From positions 328,703-392,702 of the forward strand of contig JAQTOU010000003.1 in the NCBI GenBank assembly GCA_028713125.1: 64,000 nucleotides of DNA, read 5' to 3'. Under the pieces are notes generated by a model. The model worked only from the letters and a program-made list of their open reading frames with translations, was not told the DNA's origin and searched no databases. Shown piece after piece: positions 18,420 through 26,468 of the stretch (its first letter is position 1; every line of letters begins with the position of its first letter). The position numbers and the translations under genes are program-made. This DNA is from Elusimicrobiales bacterium (GTDB lineage: Bacteria; Elusimicrobiota; Elusimicrobia; Elusimicrobiales; UBA9959).

Positions 18420-19312
18420 TGAAAATAGTTTTTTCCAAATATTATACGGCGGTAAGCCCCGGGCACGTTTTCAGGGCGGACAAGTTCGAGGCCGCGCTGA
18501 AGCTTCTTTTGAAAGAGGGCGTGGTACTGAAAAAGGACGTGCTCGCGCCGGAGGAGCCTTCGAAAGCGGACCTGCTCCTGGCCCATAGCCCCGGCTGGGT
18601 TAATAAAAATCTGAACTTCAAATTCACCGCGGAAGACGGCGCGAAAGCGGAGCTGAAGATCACCCGCGGCGTGGCGCGCGCGCATTTGATGAACGTAGGC
18701 GGAACGATACTCGCGGCCCGGCTGGCCCTGGAAAACGGGATAGGCGTGAATTGCGGCGGCGGCTCCCACCACGCCTTTCATGACCACGGGGAAGGGTTCT
18801 GCCTTTTGAACGATATAGCGGTGGCCGTGAAAAAACTCCTGAAGGAGCGGCGGATAAAGCGCGCGATGGTGATAGACCTGGACGCGCACCAGGGCAACGG
18901 GACCGCCGCCATCTTCAGCGGAGATAAAAGAGTTTTTACCTTCTCCATGCACGGCGCCGGGACCTACCCGGAGAAAAAAGAAAAGAGCTCTTTGGATATC
19001 GGTCTGCGTCCCGGAACCGGGGACGCGGCGTATCTTTCTGCCCTCGGGCGGGAGCTGCCCCGGGCGCTGGATAAATTCGGGCCGGATCTTGCCGTCTATG
19101 TGGCGGGCGCGGACGTCTACAGGAACGACCTTTTGGGCGGGCTGGGGCTTACCGTGGAAGGGATAAAAAAGCGCGACGCTTTTGTCTTCGGTGAGTGCCG
19201 CGCGCGCGGAGTTCCGGCGGCGCTGGTACTCAGCGGCGGCTACGCGAAAAAATTTTCAGATACGGTCCGCATCCACGCGAACACGATAAAGACCGGGGCC
19301 CGCTTCGCCTGA
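18419..19312 (+). CDS. Histone deacetylase/acetoin-utilisation family amidohydrolase
   Basis: A 297-residue arginase-fold enzyme starting at an ATG that overlaps the lnt stop by 1 bp. Zinc and catalytic motifs are present: GGGSHHAFHDHGEGFCLLNDIAVA (tandem His), VIDLDAHQGNGTA (the DxH zinc ligands), FSMHGAGTYP and the late YVAGADVYRNDLLGGLGLT block (second Asp). In bacteria this family deacetylates small molecules or proteins such as acetylpolyamines or acetyl-CoA synthetase. Nothing in the neighbourhood fixes the substrate. Confidence 0.9.
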   Translation: MKIVFSKYYTAVSPGHVFRADKFEAALKLLLKEGVVLKKDVLAPEEPSKADLLLAHSPGWVNKNLNFKFTAEDGAKAELKITRGVARAHLMNVGGTILAARLALENGIGVNCGGGSHHAFHDHGEGFCLLNDIAVAVKKLLKERRIKRAMVIDLDAHQGNGTAAIFSGDKRVFTFSMHGAGTYPEKKEKSSLDIGLRPGTGDAAYLSALGRELPRALDKFGPDLAVYVAGADVYRNDLLGGLGLTVEGIKKRDAFVFGECRARGVPAALVLSGGYAKKFSDTVRIHANTIKTGARFA

Positions 19313-19334
19313 GGCCGGAAGCTCGGGGCGCGGC

Positions 19335-20702
19335 TCAGCCGCCCTTTTTGTTTTCGGGCGTTTTTTCTTCATAATATTTGCCGTAAAGCTTTACGCCGCA
19401 ATCGGGGCAGACGCCGTGCGAGAACTTGGCGTCGCTGTGCGCGGTCACGTAATGCTCCACGGTCTCCCATTCGCCCTTGTCGTTGCGGATCTTCTTGCAG
19501 GAGGCGCAGATCGGGATGAGCCCGCTCAGGTACTTTACCTGGGCCAGGGTCTCCTTCAGCTCGGCCAGCAGGGCTTCGCGCTTAGCCTGCTCCTGCTTGC
19601 GCTCGGAAATGTCGCGGACGGTGGCCTGCAGGAACACCTTGTCCCCCAGGTTCATGCGGGTAAGGAGCACGTCGGCGGGGAAATCCTCGCCGGTGATCCG
19701 CCTGTGCGTCCATTCGAAAAGGTTGGCCCCGCGGGCCAACGCCGCCGCTATCATCTCCCTGGCTTTTTCGGAAGAAAGCCTGCCGTCCGGCTGCCGCTCG
19801 GGGGACAGGTCCTGCGGCCCTTTCGAGATAAACTCGGTCTCGCTCCCGGCCCTGAACATGGCCAGCGTTGCGGTGTTCCCGGAAGTGAAGGCCCAGGAAG
19901 GCGGGGCCAGGGTCATAAGCGCGTCCTGGGAGGTTTCGAATAAATTCCGGTATTTATCCTCGCTTTCGCTCAGGTCTTTTTCAGACCGCTTGAGATGTTT
20001 ATAGGCGAGCAGGATGCCTAAAAGACCGGAGAGCCAGAGCAGGGCATGCCCTATTATCCAGTGCCGGCGCAATCCGCCCCCGATGGCGTTAAGGTCGCCA
20101 AGCGGAACTTCTACGCTGATGGCGCCGCGGACGCCACCAGGGCTTTCCTCTGCTGTGTGGCAGGAAAGGCAGGTCGCGTCCAGGCGGAAGGCGCGGATAA
20201 AGCGCACGCGGGAGCCGGTATGCAGGGATAAGGTTTCCTCCCGGCCGCTTTCGAAGCCTGCCAGGGCCGATCTTTCCCACTCGTCCGGAGCGTTGGATGG
20301 ATCTTTGGGCTTGCTTGATACGAGGCGGCCGTAGGGCAGCCCCTGTTTAGCCCTGGCCTCGGAAAGCTGGCGCATCGCGTAAGCGTGACTTATGAGAGAA
20401 AGACTCTGCCCGGACCTGGTTTTAATCTCCTGCGCCCGCGCGCCCAGGAAGGTGTCCGAAGGAGTGCTGCCGGCATTTGGCACGTAAATGCCGCCGTGGC
20501 CTATTATCCAGTTGCGGAAAGAGAGATCCATGCCCGCCGTGGTTTGCGCTTCTTCCTCCGCCTGCTTCATTATATTCTTTTGCTGCTCGCGGAGGCCTAA
20601 TGTCAGAGACATGGCGATAAGGACGGTCCAGAGAGAGACGGAGATGCCGGCGAGTTTGCCGATCTCTCTTGCGGGCGCGTTGGCAGGGGAAGGGGTGAGC
20701 AT
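19335..20702 (-). CDS. Membrane PAS sensor with single-haem CxxCH domain and no kinase
   Basis: A 455-residue protein. A first membrane segment (ISVSLWTVLIAMSLTLGL) is followed by a periplasmic domain of the Tll0287/DUF3365 type carrying one haem-attachment site CLSCH, then a second membrane helix (HALLWLSGLLGILLAYKHL). The cytoplasmic part is a PAS domain (SEDKYRNLFETSQDALM) and a tail with the pattern ICASCKKIRNDKGEWETVEHYV...FSHGVCPDCG that often ends PAS-containing bacterial regulators. No HisKA, GGDEF or other output is present. It may sense redox or NO and signal through a partner protein. Maturation needs a cytochrome c system outside the window. Confidence 0.75.
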   Translation of the reverse strand: MLTPSPANAPAREIGKLAGISVSLWTVLIAMSLTLGLREQQKNIMKQAEEEAQTTAGMDLSFRNWIIGHGGIYVPNAGSTPSDTFLGARAQEIKTRSGQSLSLISHAYAMRQLSEARAKQGLPYGRLVSSKPKDPSNAPDEWERSALAGFESGREETLSLHTGSRVRFIRAFRLDATCLSCHTAEESPGGVRGAISVEVPLGDLNAIGGGLRRHWIIGHALLWLSGLLGILLAYKHLKRSEKDLSESEDKYRNLFETSQDALMTLAPPSWAFTSGNTATLAMFRAGSETEFISKGPQDLSPERQPDGRLSSEKAREMIAAALARGANLFEWTHRRITGEDFPADVLLTRMNLGDKVFLQATVRDISERKQEQAKREALLAELKETLAQVKYLSGLIPICASCKKIRNDKGEWETVEHYVTAHSDAKFSHGVCPDCGVKLYGKYYEEKTPENKKGG

Positions 20703-20751
20703 GCCCTAATTCTATAAGTGTGACCGGCTATTGTCAAGGCGGCCTGAAAAT

Positions 20752-20780
20752 AAAAAACAGCCGGCTCCCGGCCGGCTGTT
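20752..20780 (-). terminator. Intrinsic terminator for the gene at 20801-21541
   Basis: Ten-base arms (AACAGCCGGC, 5-nt loop, GCCGGCTGTT), followed on the minus strand by a TTTTTATT run. Confidence 0.85.
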
Positions 20781-20800
20781 CCTTTTTGCGCGCCGCGCCT

Positions 20801-21541
20801 TCAGCGGGCGAGCTTGAACTTGAAGTTGTGGGAGCCGTTCACCGGGTCGGTAAGCCAGTTCCCGTTCACGGACACGGCGATTTCCTGCCTGAAAGTGTGG
20901 GTCCAGGCATGGTGGCCTTCGTAGATGCTCACTTCCGGCCCCTGGGCCTGGAAAGCGGTCCCGTTATAGGGCAGGTTCAGCTCCTTCGTTTCTTTAAGCG
21001 AGTCGGCCGAGCTGGCTGTGGCCTCGTAGTAGGTCATCAGCGCCACGCGCACTTTTTCGCTGCCGGTGAATTTCCGGCCGCCTACGGTTATCCAGAGGGG
21101 GTTCGCCATCATGGTCCCGCCCAGGTCCATGGGGGCGTAGTCTATTTTTATTTTGGTCCCGTCGGCAGCCTGCAGGGTCAGGTTCTTCCAGGCCAGGTCG
21201 GCTCGGTTCGTCTTGAAAGCCGGGGCAGGAAGGGGGCGGATTATATAGGAGGCGCACTGGGCGGCCGGCTCACCGGTGCTGAAGTCAGGCTTGATAGCCG
21301 GCTCTATAAGGATAGCGCCGCTCTGGCATTTGAAGTAGCACTTGTTATTCTTGAACCCGGTCATCACGCAGGTATCCAGCGTCGTCTGGACGGGCGGGGG
21401 GAAGGGATGCTGGTTATTTATCTGGTTGAGTATGGTCCCCGCGTCTATGGGCGGGAGCTGGGGGGCCCGGTCGGGGGCGTCCGCGGCCAGCAGCGGCGCG
21501 GCCATAGCAAGCAGGATAAGGAGGGGCGTAGCTTTTTTCAT
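20801..21541 (-). CDS. Secreted protein of unknown function
   Basis: A 246-residue protein. The start at 21541 is preceded by GGAGG and gives the signal peptide MKKATPLLILLAMAAPLLAA; an upstream in-frame ATG four codons earlier lacks these features. The mature protein has two cysteines close together (DTCVMTGFKNNKCYFKC) and several beta-rich stretches (DGTKIKIDYAPMDLGGTMMANPLWITVGGRKFTGSEKVRVALMTY). It ends YPVNGSHNFKF-like, suggesting a periplasmic or surface beta-sandwich. I do not recognise the family. It has its own terminator and is transcribed alone. Confidence 0.6.
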   Translation of the reverse strand: MKKATPLLILLAMAAPLLAADAPDRAPQLPPIDAGTILNQINNQHPFPPPVQTTLDTCVMTGFKNNKCYFKCQSGAILIEPAIKPDFSTGEPAAQCASYIIRPLPAPAFKTNRADLAWKNLTLQAADGTKIKIDYAPMDLGGTMMANPLWITVGGRKFTGSEKVRVALMTYYEATASSADSLKETKELNLPYNGTAFQAQGPEVSIYEGHHAWTHTFRQEIAVSVNGNWLTDPVNGSHNFKFKLAR

Positions 21542-21913
21542 GAGAACCTCCAAGACAAGTTACTTGTAGTCTAGAAAAAATACGCGCCCGGCTTTAGAGG
21601 CAAAGGGCCCCTGGAACAGGATTAATCGGCCCATCCGCGAGGGCCTACTTGGCCCGTCCATTAGACTAATGTCATAGGCCCTTTAGTCGAAGCCCCGTAA
21701 TAAATAAAAAAAAGGAATTTAATATTTTCGCTGAAAATATACATTTCTCCTATGAAGCCTTGACAAGTCCATGGGCCTTAAGGCCCAAAAAGCAATAGGC
21801 CTAAAGACTTTTACTTGACTAGGCCCTTTGGTCTTGATTATAATCAAGATAGAGATTAAACTCTAAGTGTAGCGCACACTACACAAGACCAAACCGCAGT
21901 ACGGGAGGAAGTA
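21542..21913. promoter_or_regulatory. Long control region dense in GGCC-centred motifs
   Basis: A 372-bp non-coding, AT-rich stretch between divergent genes. GGGCC/GGCCC/AGGCCT motifs recur at 21602-21610, 21628, 21641, 21651, 21675, 21772-21787, 21796-21803 and 21821. Two are palindromes: TGGGCCTTAAGGCCCA (21772-21787, perfect 16 bp) and TAGGCCTA. A 14-bp direct repeat TAGGCCCTTTRGTC occurs at 21675-21688 and 21820-21833. It probably binds a repressor or activator of the downstream protease gene. No small gene is visible. Confidence 0.7.
21815..21844 (+). promoter_or_regulatory. Sigma70-type promoter of the first C11 protease gene, overlapped by operators
   Basis: TTGACT at 21815-21820, an 18-bp spacer, and TATAAT at 21839-21844. 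One copy of the TAGGCCCTTTGGTC repeat fills much of the spacer. The -10 lies at the centre of the perfect 18-bp palindrome TCTTGATTATAATCAAGA (21832-21849). A further inverted repeat (GTGTAG, 6-nt gap, CTACAC) lies in the leader near 21868-21885. Confidence 0.75.
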
Positions 21914-23167
21914 ATGTTCAGGAAAGCAACCGCAGCGTTAGCGATAATCGCCGCAGTCTCCGCCCAGGTGTCAGCAGGCATCAACTTCGACACCAACAAT
22001 AACTCGACCCTGCAGGACCAGATAGCCAGCCTCGAACTGAGCGTCCCCGCTCCGGTCGCGGACAAGGCTTATTCCCCCAAGGTTGACAAAGAATGGACCA
22101 TAATGGTCTTCGTGAACGGCAAGAACAATCTTGAGCCGTATGCGCTTAAAGACATGAACGAGATGGAGATGATAGGCTCCTCCGACAAGGTCAACGTGGT
22201 AACCGAAGTGGGCCGCATCGCCGGCTACGACTCCACTGACGGCGACTGGAAGACCGCCCGCCGCTACCTTGTAAAGAAAGACAATGATATCAAGAAGATT
22301 ACTTCTCCTGTAGTGCAGGAGATCGCCAAGGTTGACATGGGCGACTGGAACCACCTGGTCGAATTCACCAAGTGGGCCCAGACCAACTACCCCGCCAAGC
22401 GCTACATGCTGATAGTCTGGAACCATGGCGCCGGCTGGATCAAGTCCCGCGGCATGAACGACCCCAAGGGCATCTCCTACGATGACCAGACCGGCAACCA
22501 CATCACCACCCCCCAGTTCGGGATGGCGATGAAGGCTATCGGCAAAATAGACGTGATCGGAACCGACGCCTGCCTCATGCAGATGCCGGAAGTGAACTAC
22601 GAGATCAAAGACTATGTGGACTATATAGTGGCCTCCGAAGAGACCGAACCCGGCGACGGTTATACCTATAACCTGATGCTCGGACCCCTCGTAGCGAAGC
22701 CCACCATGCTCGGCGCCGAACTCGGCAAACTGGCCGTGGACGCTTACTCCGACCATTACGGGACCCAGGATCACACTCAGAGCCTCGTGCTGGCCTCGGC
22801 CATGAACGGCTTCATCCCCGTAGTCAATAAATTCGTGGCCGCCGCGATGGCCGCCAACGAGAAAGCCCTGATCAAGACCGCCATGGGCAGCGCGCAGTCC
22901 TATGCCTATGCCGAGAACAAAGACCTGGTGCACTTCCTCAGCCTCTACGCCGCTTCCTCCAAGGACGCGAACGTTAAGGCGACGGCGAAAGCCCTGCAGG
23001 ATTATGTTACCGGAACCCTGGTTCTCCACAACCGCGTGAACAGCAACTACAGCGACTCACACGGCCTGGCGATCTATATGCCCAACTACACTAACTCCTC
23101 TTATGCCGAACTGGCCTGGTCCAGGGACGGGCAGTGGGACGAGTTCATCGGTTGGTACACTAAATAA
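21914..23167 (+). CDS. Secreted clostripain-family (C11) cysteine protease, paralogue 1
   Basis: A 417-residue protein with GGAGG before the ATG and a signal peptide (MFRKATAALAIIAAVSAQVSAG). The C11 caspase-like fold is shown by EWTIMVFVNGKNNLEPYALKDMNEMEMIGS, catalytic His171 in WNHGAGW and Cys220 in GTDACLMQM, followed by VASEETEPGDGYTY. Clostripains cleave after Arg or Lys and self-process. It shares its whole length and the GGCC-type upstream motifs with the next gene, but each has its own terminator. Target proteins are unknown. Confidence 0.9.
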   Translation: MFRKATAALAIIAAVSAQVSAGINFDTNNNSTLQDQIASLELSVPAPVADKAYSPKVDKEWTIMVFVNGKNNLEPYALKDMNEMEMIGSSDKVNVVTEVGRIAGYDSTDGDWKTARRYLVKKDNDIKKITSPVVQEIAKVDMGDWNHLVEFTKWAQTNYPAKRYMLIVWNHGAGWIKSRGMNDPKGISYDDQTGNHITTPQFGMAMKAIGKIDVIGTDACLMQMPEVNYEIKDYVDYIVASEETEPGDGYTYNLMLGPLVAKPTMLGAELGKLAVDAYSDHYGTQDHTQSLVLASAMNGFIPVVNKFVAAAMAANEKALIKTAMGSAQSYAYAENKDLVHFLSLYAASSKDANVKATAKALQDYVTGTLVLHNRVNSNYSDSHGLAIYMPNYTNSSYAELAWSRDGQWDEFIGWYTK

Positions 23168-23186
23168 GCTGTCAGACAGCTGAATC

Positions 23187-23221
23187 GGAGGGCCGGCTTA
23201 ACAGCCGGCCCTCCTTTTTTT
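23187..23221 (+). terminator. Intrinsic terminator after C11 paralogue 1
   Basis: Hairpin GGAGGGCCGGCT / AGCCGGCCCTCC with a 4-nt loop, followed by seven T residues. Confidence 0.9.
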
Positions 23222-23226
23222 GGGGC

Positions 23227-23244
23227 ATAGGCCCAAGGGCCTAT
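23227..23244. promoter_or_regulatory. GGCC palindrome upstream of C11 paralogue 2
   Basis: ATAGGCCCAAGGGCCTAT has perfect 8-bp arms around AA. It matches the motif family upstream of the first C11 gene. A weak promoter candidate (TTGTAG at 23267, 17-bp spacer, TAAACT at 23290) lies just downstream. Confidence 0.65.
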
Positions 23245-23337
23245 AAAACTAAGGGTCCCCTGTACCTTGTAGCTTATCTCCGGGCAGGCTAAACTATGTA
23301 TATGAAACGCAACATATGCAAAGTCCTGGAGGAATCC

Positions 23338-24666
23338 ATGTTACGCAAACTCTCACTGTCGGCCGTGGCCGTTTCCATGTTCGCCTCGCTGGCTTCCGCC
23401 GAAGTTAACTTCGACGGCGGCAAGAACCTCAATATAAAGGAAGAGATCGCCAATTCCGGCGTCGCTGTTCCCGAACCCACCCAGGACAAGAGCGGAATAC
23501 TCGACTGGTTCTTCGGCAAGCCGCCCGCGGCGCCTAAAGCCGGGGCCGAGTGGACCATAATGTTCTTCGAGAACGCGAAGAACGACCTTGAGCCCTATTT
23601 GCTCAAAGACCTCAACGAGATGGAGATGATCGGCTCCACCGACAAGATCAATTTGGTAGCCCAGGTAGGCCGCATAGACGGCTACGACGATTCCGACGGG
23701 GACTGGAAAGGCGTGCGCCGCTACCTTATAACCAAAGATACCGACACCACCACGATGGGCTCCAAAATGCTGCAGGACCTGGGCCAGTCCGACATGGGCG
23801 ACTATAAAACCCTGGCCGAGTTCGGCAAATGGGCCAAGGCGACCTACCCCGCCAAGAAATACATGCTGGTTATCTCCAATCACGGCGCCGGCTGGACCAA
23901 GAGCCTCACCCGCCCCATAACCAAGGGCATCTCTTACGACGAGCAGTCCGGCAACCACATCAATACCGTGCAGCTGGGCCTGGCCATGAAAGATATCGGC
24001 AAACTGGACGTGCTGGGCACCGACGCCTGCCTGATGCAGATGGCCGAAGTGGACTATGAGATCAAAGATTACGTCACCTATATAGTCGGTTCGGAAGAGA
24101 CCGAGCCCGGCGACGGCTATACCTACAACGACATGCTCGGCCCCCTTGCCAAGAAACCCGCGATGAGCGGCGCCGAACTCGCCAAGCTGACCGTGGACGC
24201 TTACAGCGACCACTACGCGGCGCAGAAGACCGGCTCCACCCAGAGCTACGTGCTGTCCGCTTCCGTGCCCAGGCTGCTGACCCTGACCAACGCCTTCACC
24301 GCCGCTATGACGGCTTCCGGCGACAAAGCGCTCGCCAGGAAAGCCCGCGACGGCGCGGTCAAGTTCGCGATGGACGAGAACAAGGACCTCTACGACTTCC
24401 TCCGCCTGGTTATCGCCGAGACCAAGAGCGCGGACGTGAAGACCGCCGGCCAGACCCTGATGACCTTCATCACCGGCGAGCTTGTGGCGCATAACCGCAC
24501 CAATGACTCCGCCGGCGGCTACTGGAGCGGCCCGGTGGCTTACTCTCCCGCCAAGGGCATAGCGGCCTACTTCCCTAACGGCGCTCTCGGCGACGGCTAC
24601 GCCGACCTGCAGTGGGCGAAAGCCTCGCAGTGGGACGAGTTCGTGACCTGGATGAACCAGCCTTAA
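23338..24666 (+). CDS. Secreted clostripain-family (C11) cysteine protease, paralogue 2
   Basis: A 442-residue protein. I chose the ATG at 23338 because it has GGAGG 7 bases upstream and opens a signal peptide (MLRKLSLSAVAVSMFASLASA); an in-frame ATG at 23296 would hide it. Catalytic His182 (SNHGAGW) and Cys231 (GTDACLMQM) are intact. Compared with paralogue 1 it has an extra ~20-residue linker after the signal (GILDWFFGKPPAAPKAG) and an insert near the C-terminus (SAGGYWSGPVAYSP). It is a tandem duplicate with a shared control motif. Confidence 0.9.
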   Translation: MLRKLSLSAVAVSMFASLASAEVNFDGGKNLNIKEEIANSGVAVPEPTQDKSGILDWFFGKPPAAPKAGAEWTIMFFENAKNDLEPYLLKDLNEMEMIGSTDKINLVAQVGRIDGYDDSDGDWKGVRRYLITKDTDTTTMGSKMLQDLGQSDMGDYKTLAEFGKWAKATYPAKKYMLVISNHGAGWTKSLTRPITKGISYDEQSGNHINTVQLGLAMKDIGKLDVLGTDACLMQMAEVDYEIKDYVTYIVGSEETEPGDGYTYNDMLGPLAKKPAMSGAELAKLTVDAYSDHYAAQKTGSTQSYVLSASVPRLLTLTNAFTAAMTASGDKALARKARDGAVKFAMDENKDLYDFLRLVIAETKSADVKTAGQTLMTFITGELVAHNRTNDSAGGYWSGPVAYSPAKGIAAYFPNGALGDGYADLQWAKASQWDEFVTWMNQP

Positions 24667-24680
24667 TAAGCGGATAAATA

Positions 24681-24716
24681 AAGAAAGAGCCGGCCTAACA
24701 GCCGGCTCTTTCTTTT
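24681..24716 (+). terminator. Intrinsic terminator after C11 paralogue 2
   Basis: Hairpin AAGAAAGAGCCGGC / GCCGGCTCTTTCTT with a CTAACA loop and a T-run. Confidence 0.9.
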
Positions 24717-24720
24717 TGGA

Positions 24721-24769
24721 AAAAGGGGACAGGCTACTTTATCCCGGATAAAGTAGCCTGTCCCCTTTT
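24721..24769. repeat. Perfect 49-bp palindrome of the GGGGACAG family
   Basis: Twenty-four-base arms (24721-24744 and 24746-24769) around a single C. The arm begins AAAAGGGGACAGGCTACTTT. It abuts the stop codon of the kinase gene to its right. Related half-sites occur at 48171-48191 and 48854-48874. Confidence 0.9.
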
Positions 24770-26289
24770 CACTTAAGAACCTCGCCCAGGGCTTCCTGGA
24801 GGGCTTCGAAGCTGAACGGTTTGGCAAGCACCGGGCGGCCGGTCGTTGAAAGCTCTTCGCCGCCGCTGGAACCGGAGATGAAGATCCAGCGTTTTTCGAG
24901 TTCCGGCTTCAGGTTTTTCGCCCACTTGAACAGGTCCAGGCCGTTCTGGCCGGGCAGCCTGTAGTCGCACACTACCGCGTCGTAGTTCCCGGACGCGATC
25001 TTTTTTCTCGCGGTCTCGGAATCGCGCGCCGTATCGGGGGAAAGGTTCAGGGTGCGCAGTATCCTTACTGTGACGTCCATTACGCATTGCTCGTCGTCTA
25101 TTATCAGTACGCGCTGGCCTTTCAGGGCCGCGGGCTCCGCGCCCGCGGTCTTTTTATCTCCGGGGGCCGGTTCTTCGGCGATAGGCAGCTCAATTGAAAA
25201 GCGCGCCCCGCCGCCGGGTATATTTTCCGCCCAGATCCTGCCGCCGTGCCCCGCGATTATACCGAAAGAGATGGATAGCCCCAGCCCCGTGCCCTTGCCG
25301 GGCTCCTTGGTGGTAAAGAAAGGCTCGAAGATGTTCCCTAGGCAGTCCGCCGGTATCCCGGGGCCGCTGTCCGCAAGTTCGACGCGGATAAAGCCGCCTA
25401 TTTTCCTGGTTTTTATCGCCAGCAGTTTCTTCGCGGTTTGCTGCCCCATCGCGTCCTGGGCATTGCCGATCAGGTTCATCAGCACCTGCTGGAGCTGGTG
25501 AAAATCCGCCATCGTCTTAGGGAGGTCCGGCTCCAGCTCTTTGGTAACGGTAATATTGTGCAGGTCGAGCTGGTGCTGCTGCAGGCGCAGGGAATCCTCC
25601 AGCAGGCCGTTCAGGCCTATAAAGGTCTTTTCCGGCTTGTGCTTCCTGGCAAAAGTGGTGAGGTTGCGCACTATTTTCTGGCAGCGCTCCGCCTCGCGGA
25701 AGATAGTGTCTATATCCTCCCGGTGGCGGGAATTCTCCTGTATGGCCTCGTCGCGCAGCAGAAGCTGGCAGAAGCCCATGATCCCGGTGAGCGGGTTGTT
25801 CAGCTCGTGGGCCACTCCGGAAATAGTCTTCCCCAGCGAATTAAGCTTATCCGCCTGGAACAGCTGCATCTCCAGGGCTTTTTGCTTTTCGGCCGCATCT
25901 TTGGCCTCGGTTATATCCCTGGAAACGATTATCACCTTTTCCACTTTGCCGTCCGGGGCTTTGACCGCTATCCCCTGCGACTGTATATGCCTGACGCTGC
26001 CGTCTTTCAGGAGAAGGCGGTACTGCGTGCTCTGGCCTATGCCCGAGCGCACCGTTTCGAAGAAAATACCCTTGATCCTTTCTTTGTCCTCGGGGTGTAT
26101 GTCGATGAAGGAATCAGTCCCGGTCATTTTCTCCGGGTCGCCCAGGAAGCTGTAGTTCGGCGTGCAGTAAAGCCTGCGGCCGGTGATGTCCACCAGCGCT
26201 ATCATGTCGGTCAGGTTTTCCGCTATAAGGCGGAAATATTTGTCGGCCTCGCCCTGCCCGCCATTCCCGCTTTTTGCTTCATTTGACAT
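24769..26289 (-). CDS. PAS hybrid histidine kinase with C-terminal receiver
   Basis: A 506-residue cytoplasmic kinase with no membrane segment. Domain order: PAS with PAC tail (~20-145: YFRLIAENLTDMIALVD, RYCTPNYSFLG-like), HisKA with the phospho-accepting His in GVAHELNNPLTGIMGF, HATPase (NLIGNAQDAM, DSGPGIPADCLGNIFEPFFTTK, GKGTGLGLS) and a receiver (VLIIDDEQCVMD, phospho-acceptor Asp in VVCDYRLPGQNG, late Lys in VLAKPFSFE). It likely passes phosphate on to one of the stand-alone receivers nearby. Divergent from the next kinase gene. Confidence 0.92.
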   Translation of the reverse strand: MSNEAKSGNGGQGEADKYFRLIAENLTDMIALVDITGRRLYCTPNYSFLGDPEKMTGTDSFIDIHPEDKERIKGIFFETVRSGIGQSTQYRLLLKDGSVRHIQSQGIAVKAPDGKVEKVIIVSRDITEAKDAAEKQKALEMQLFQADKLNSLGKTISGVAHELNNPLTGIMGFCQLLLRDEAIQENSRHREDIDTIFREAERCQKIVRNLTTFARKHKPEKTFIGLNGLLEDSLRLQQHQLDLHNITVTKELEPDLPKTMADFHQLQQVLMNLIGNAQDAMGQQTAKKLLAIKTRKIGGFIRVELADSGPGIPADCLGNIFEPFFTTKEPGKGTGLGLSISFGIIAGHGGRIWAENIPGGGARFSIELPIAEEPAPGDKKTAGAEPAALKGQRVLIIDDEQCVMDVTVRILRTLNLSPDTARDSETARKKIASGNYDAVVCDYRLPGQNGLDLFKWAKNLKPELEKRWIFISGSSGGEELSTTGRPVLAKPFSFEALQEALGEVLK

Positions 26290-26415
26290 AAGATATCCGC
26301 CCCGTTTTAGCCTGGTTCAGAGCCTTTTCCGATCTTTAAAATCAGGGAATATATTACAAAATTTACGACTTGGGGAAGCTCGTGTTTTGCGGGGTTAGTT
26401 TATAGCTATTAATTG

Positions 26416-26421
26416 TATAAT
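26416..26421 (+). promoter_or_regulatory. Possible -10 element upstream of the large hybrid kinase
   Basis: TATAAT in the AT-rich divergent gap 26290-26468, 48 bases before the chosen start. No convincing -35 is at the usual distance. Confidence 0.35.
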
Positions 26422-26468
26422 AAGTTTTGATATTTGGGTCCGCTGGCGGCGGGCTAAGCGGGGGGGAA

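Noticed and set aside
23296..23337. An earlier ATG for the second C11 protease
   Set aside because: It would put 14 residues in front of a clear signal peptide and ignore the GGAGG placed for the ATG at 23338.
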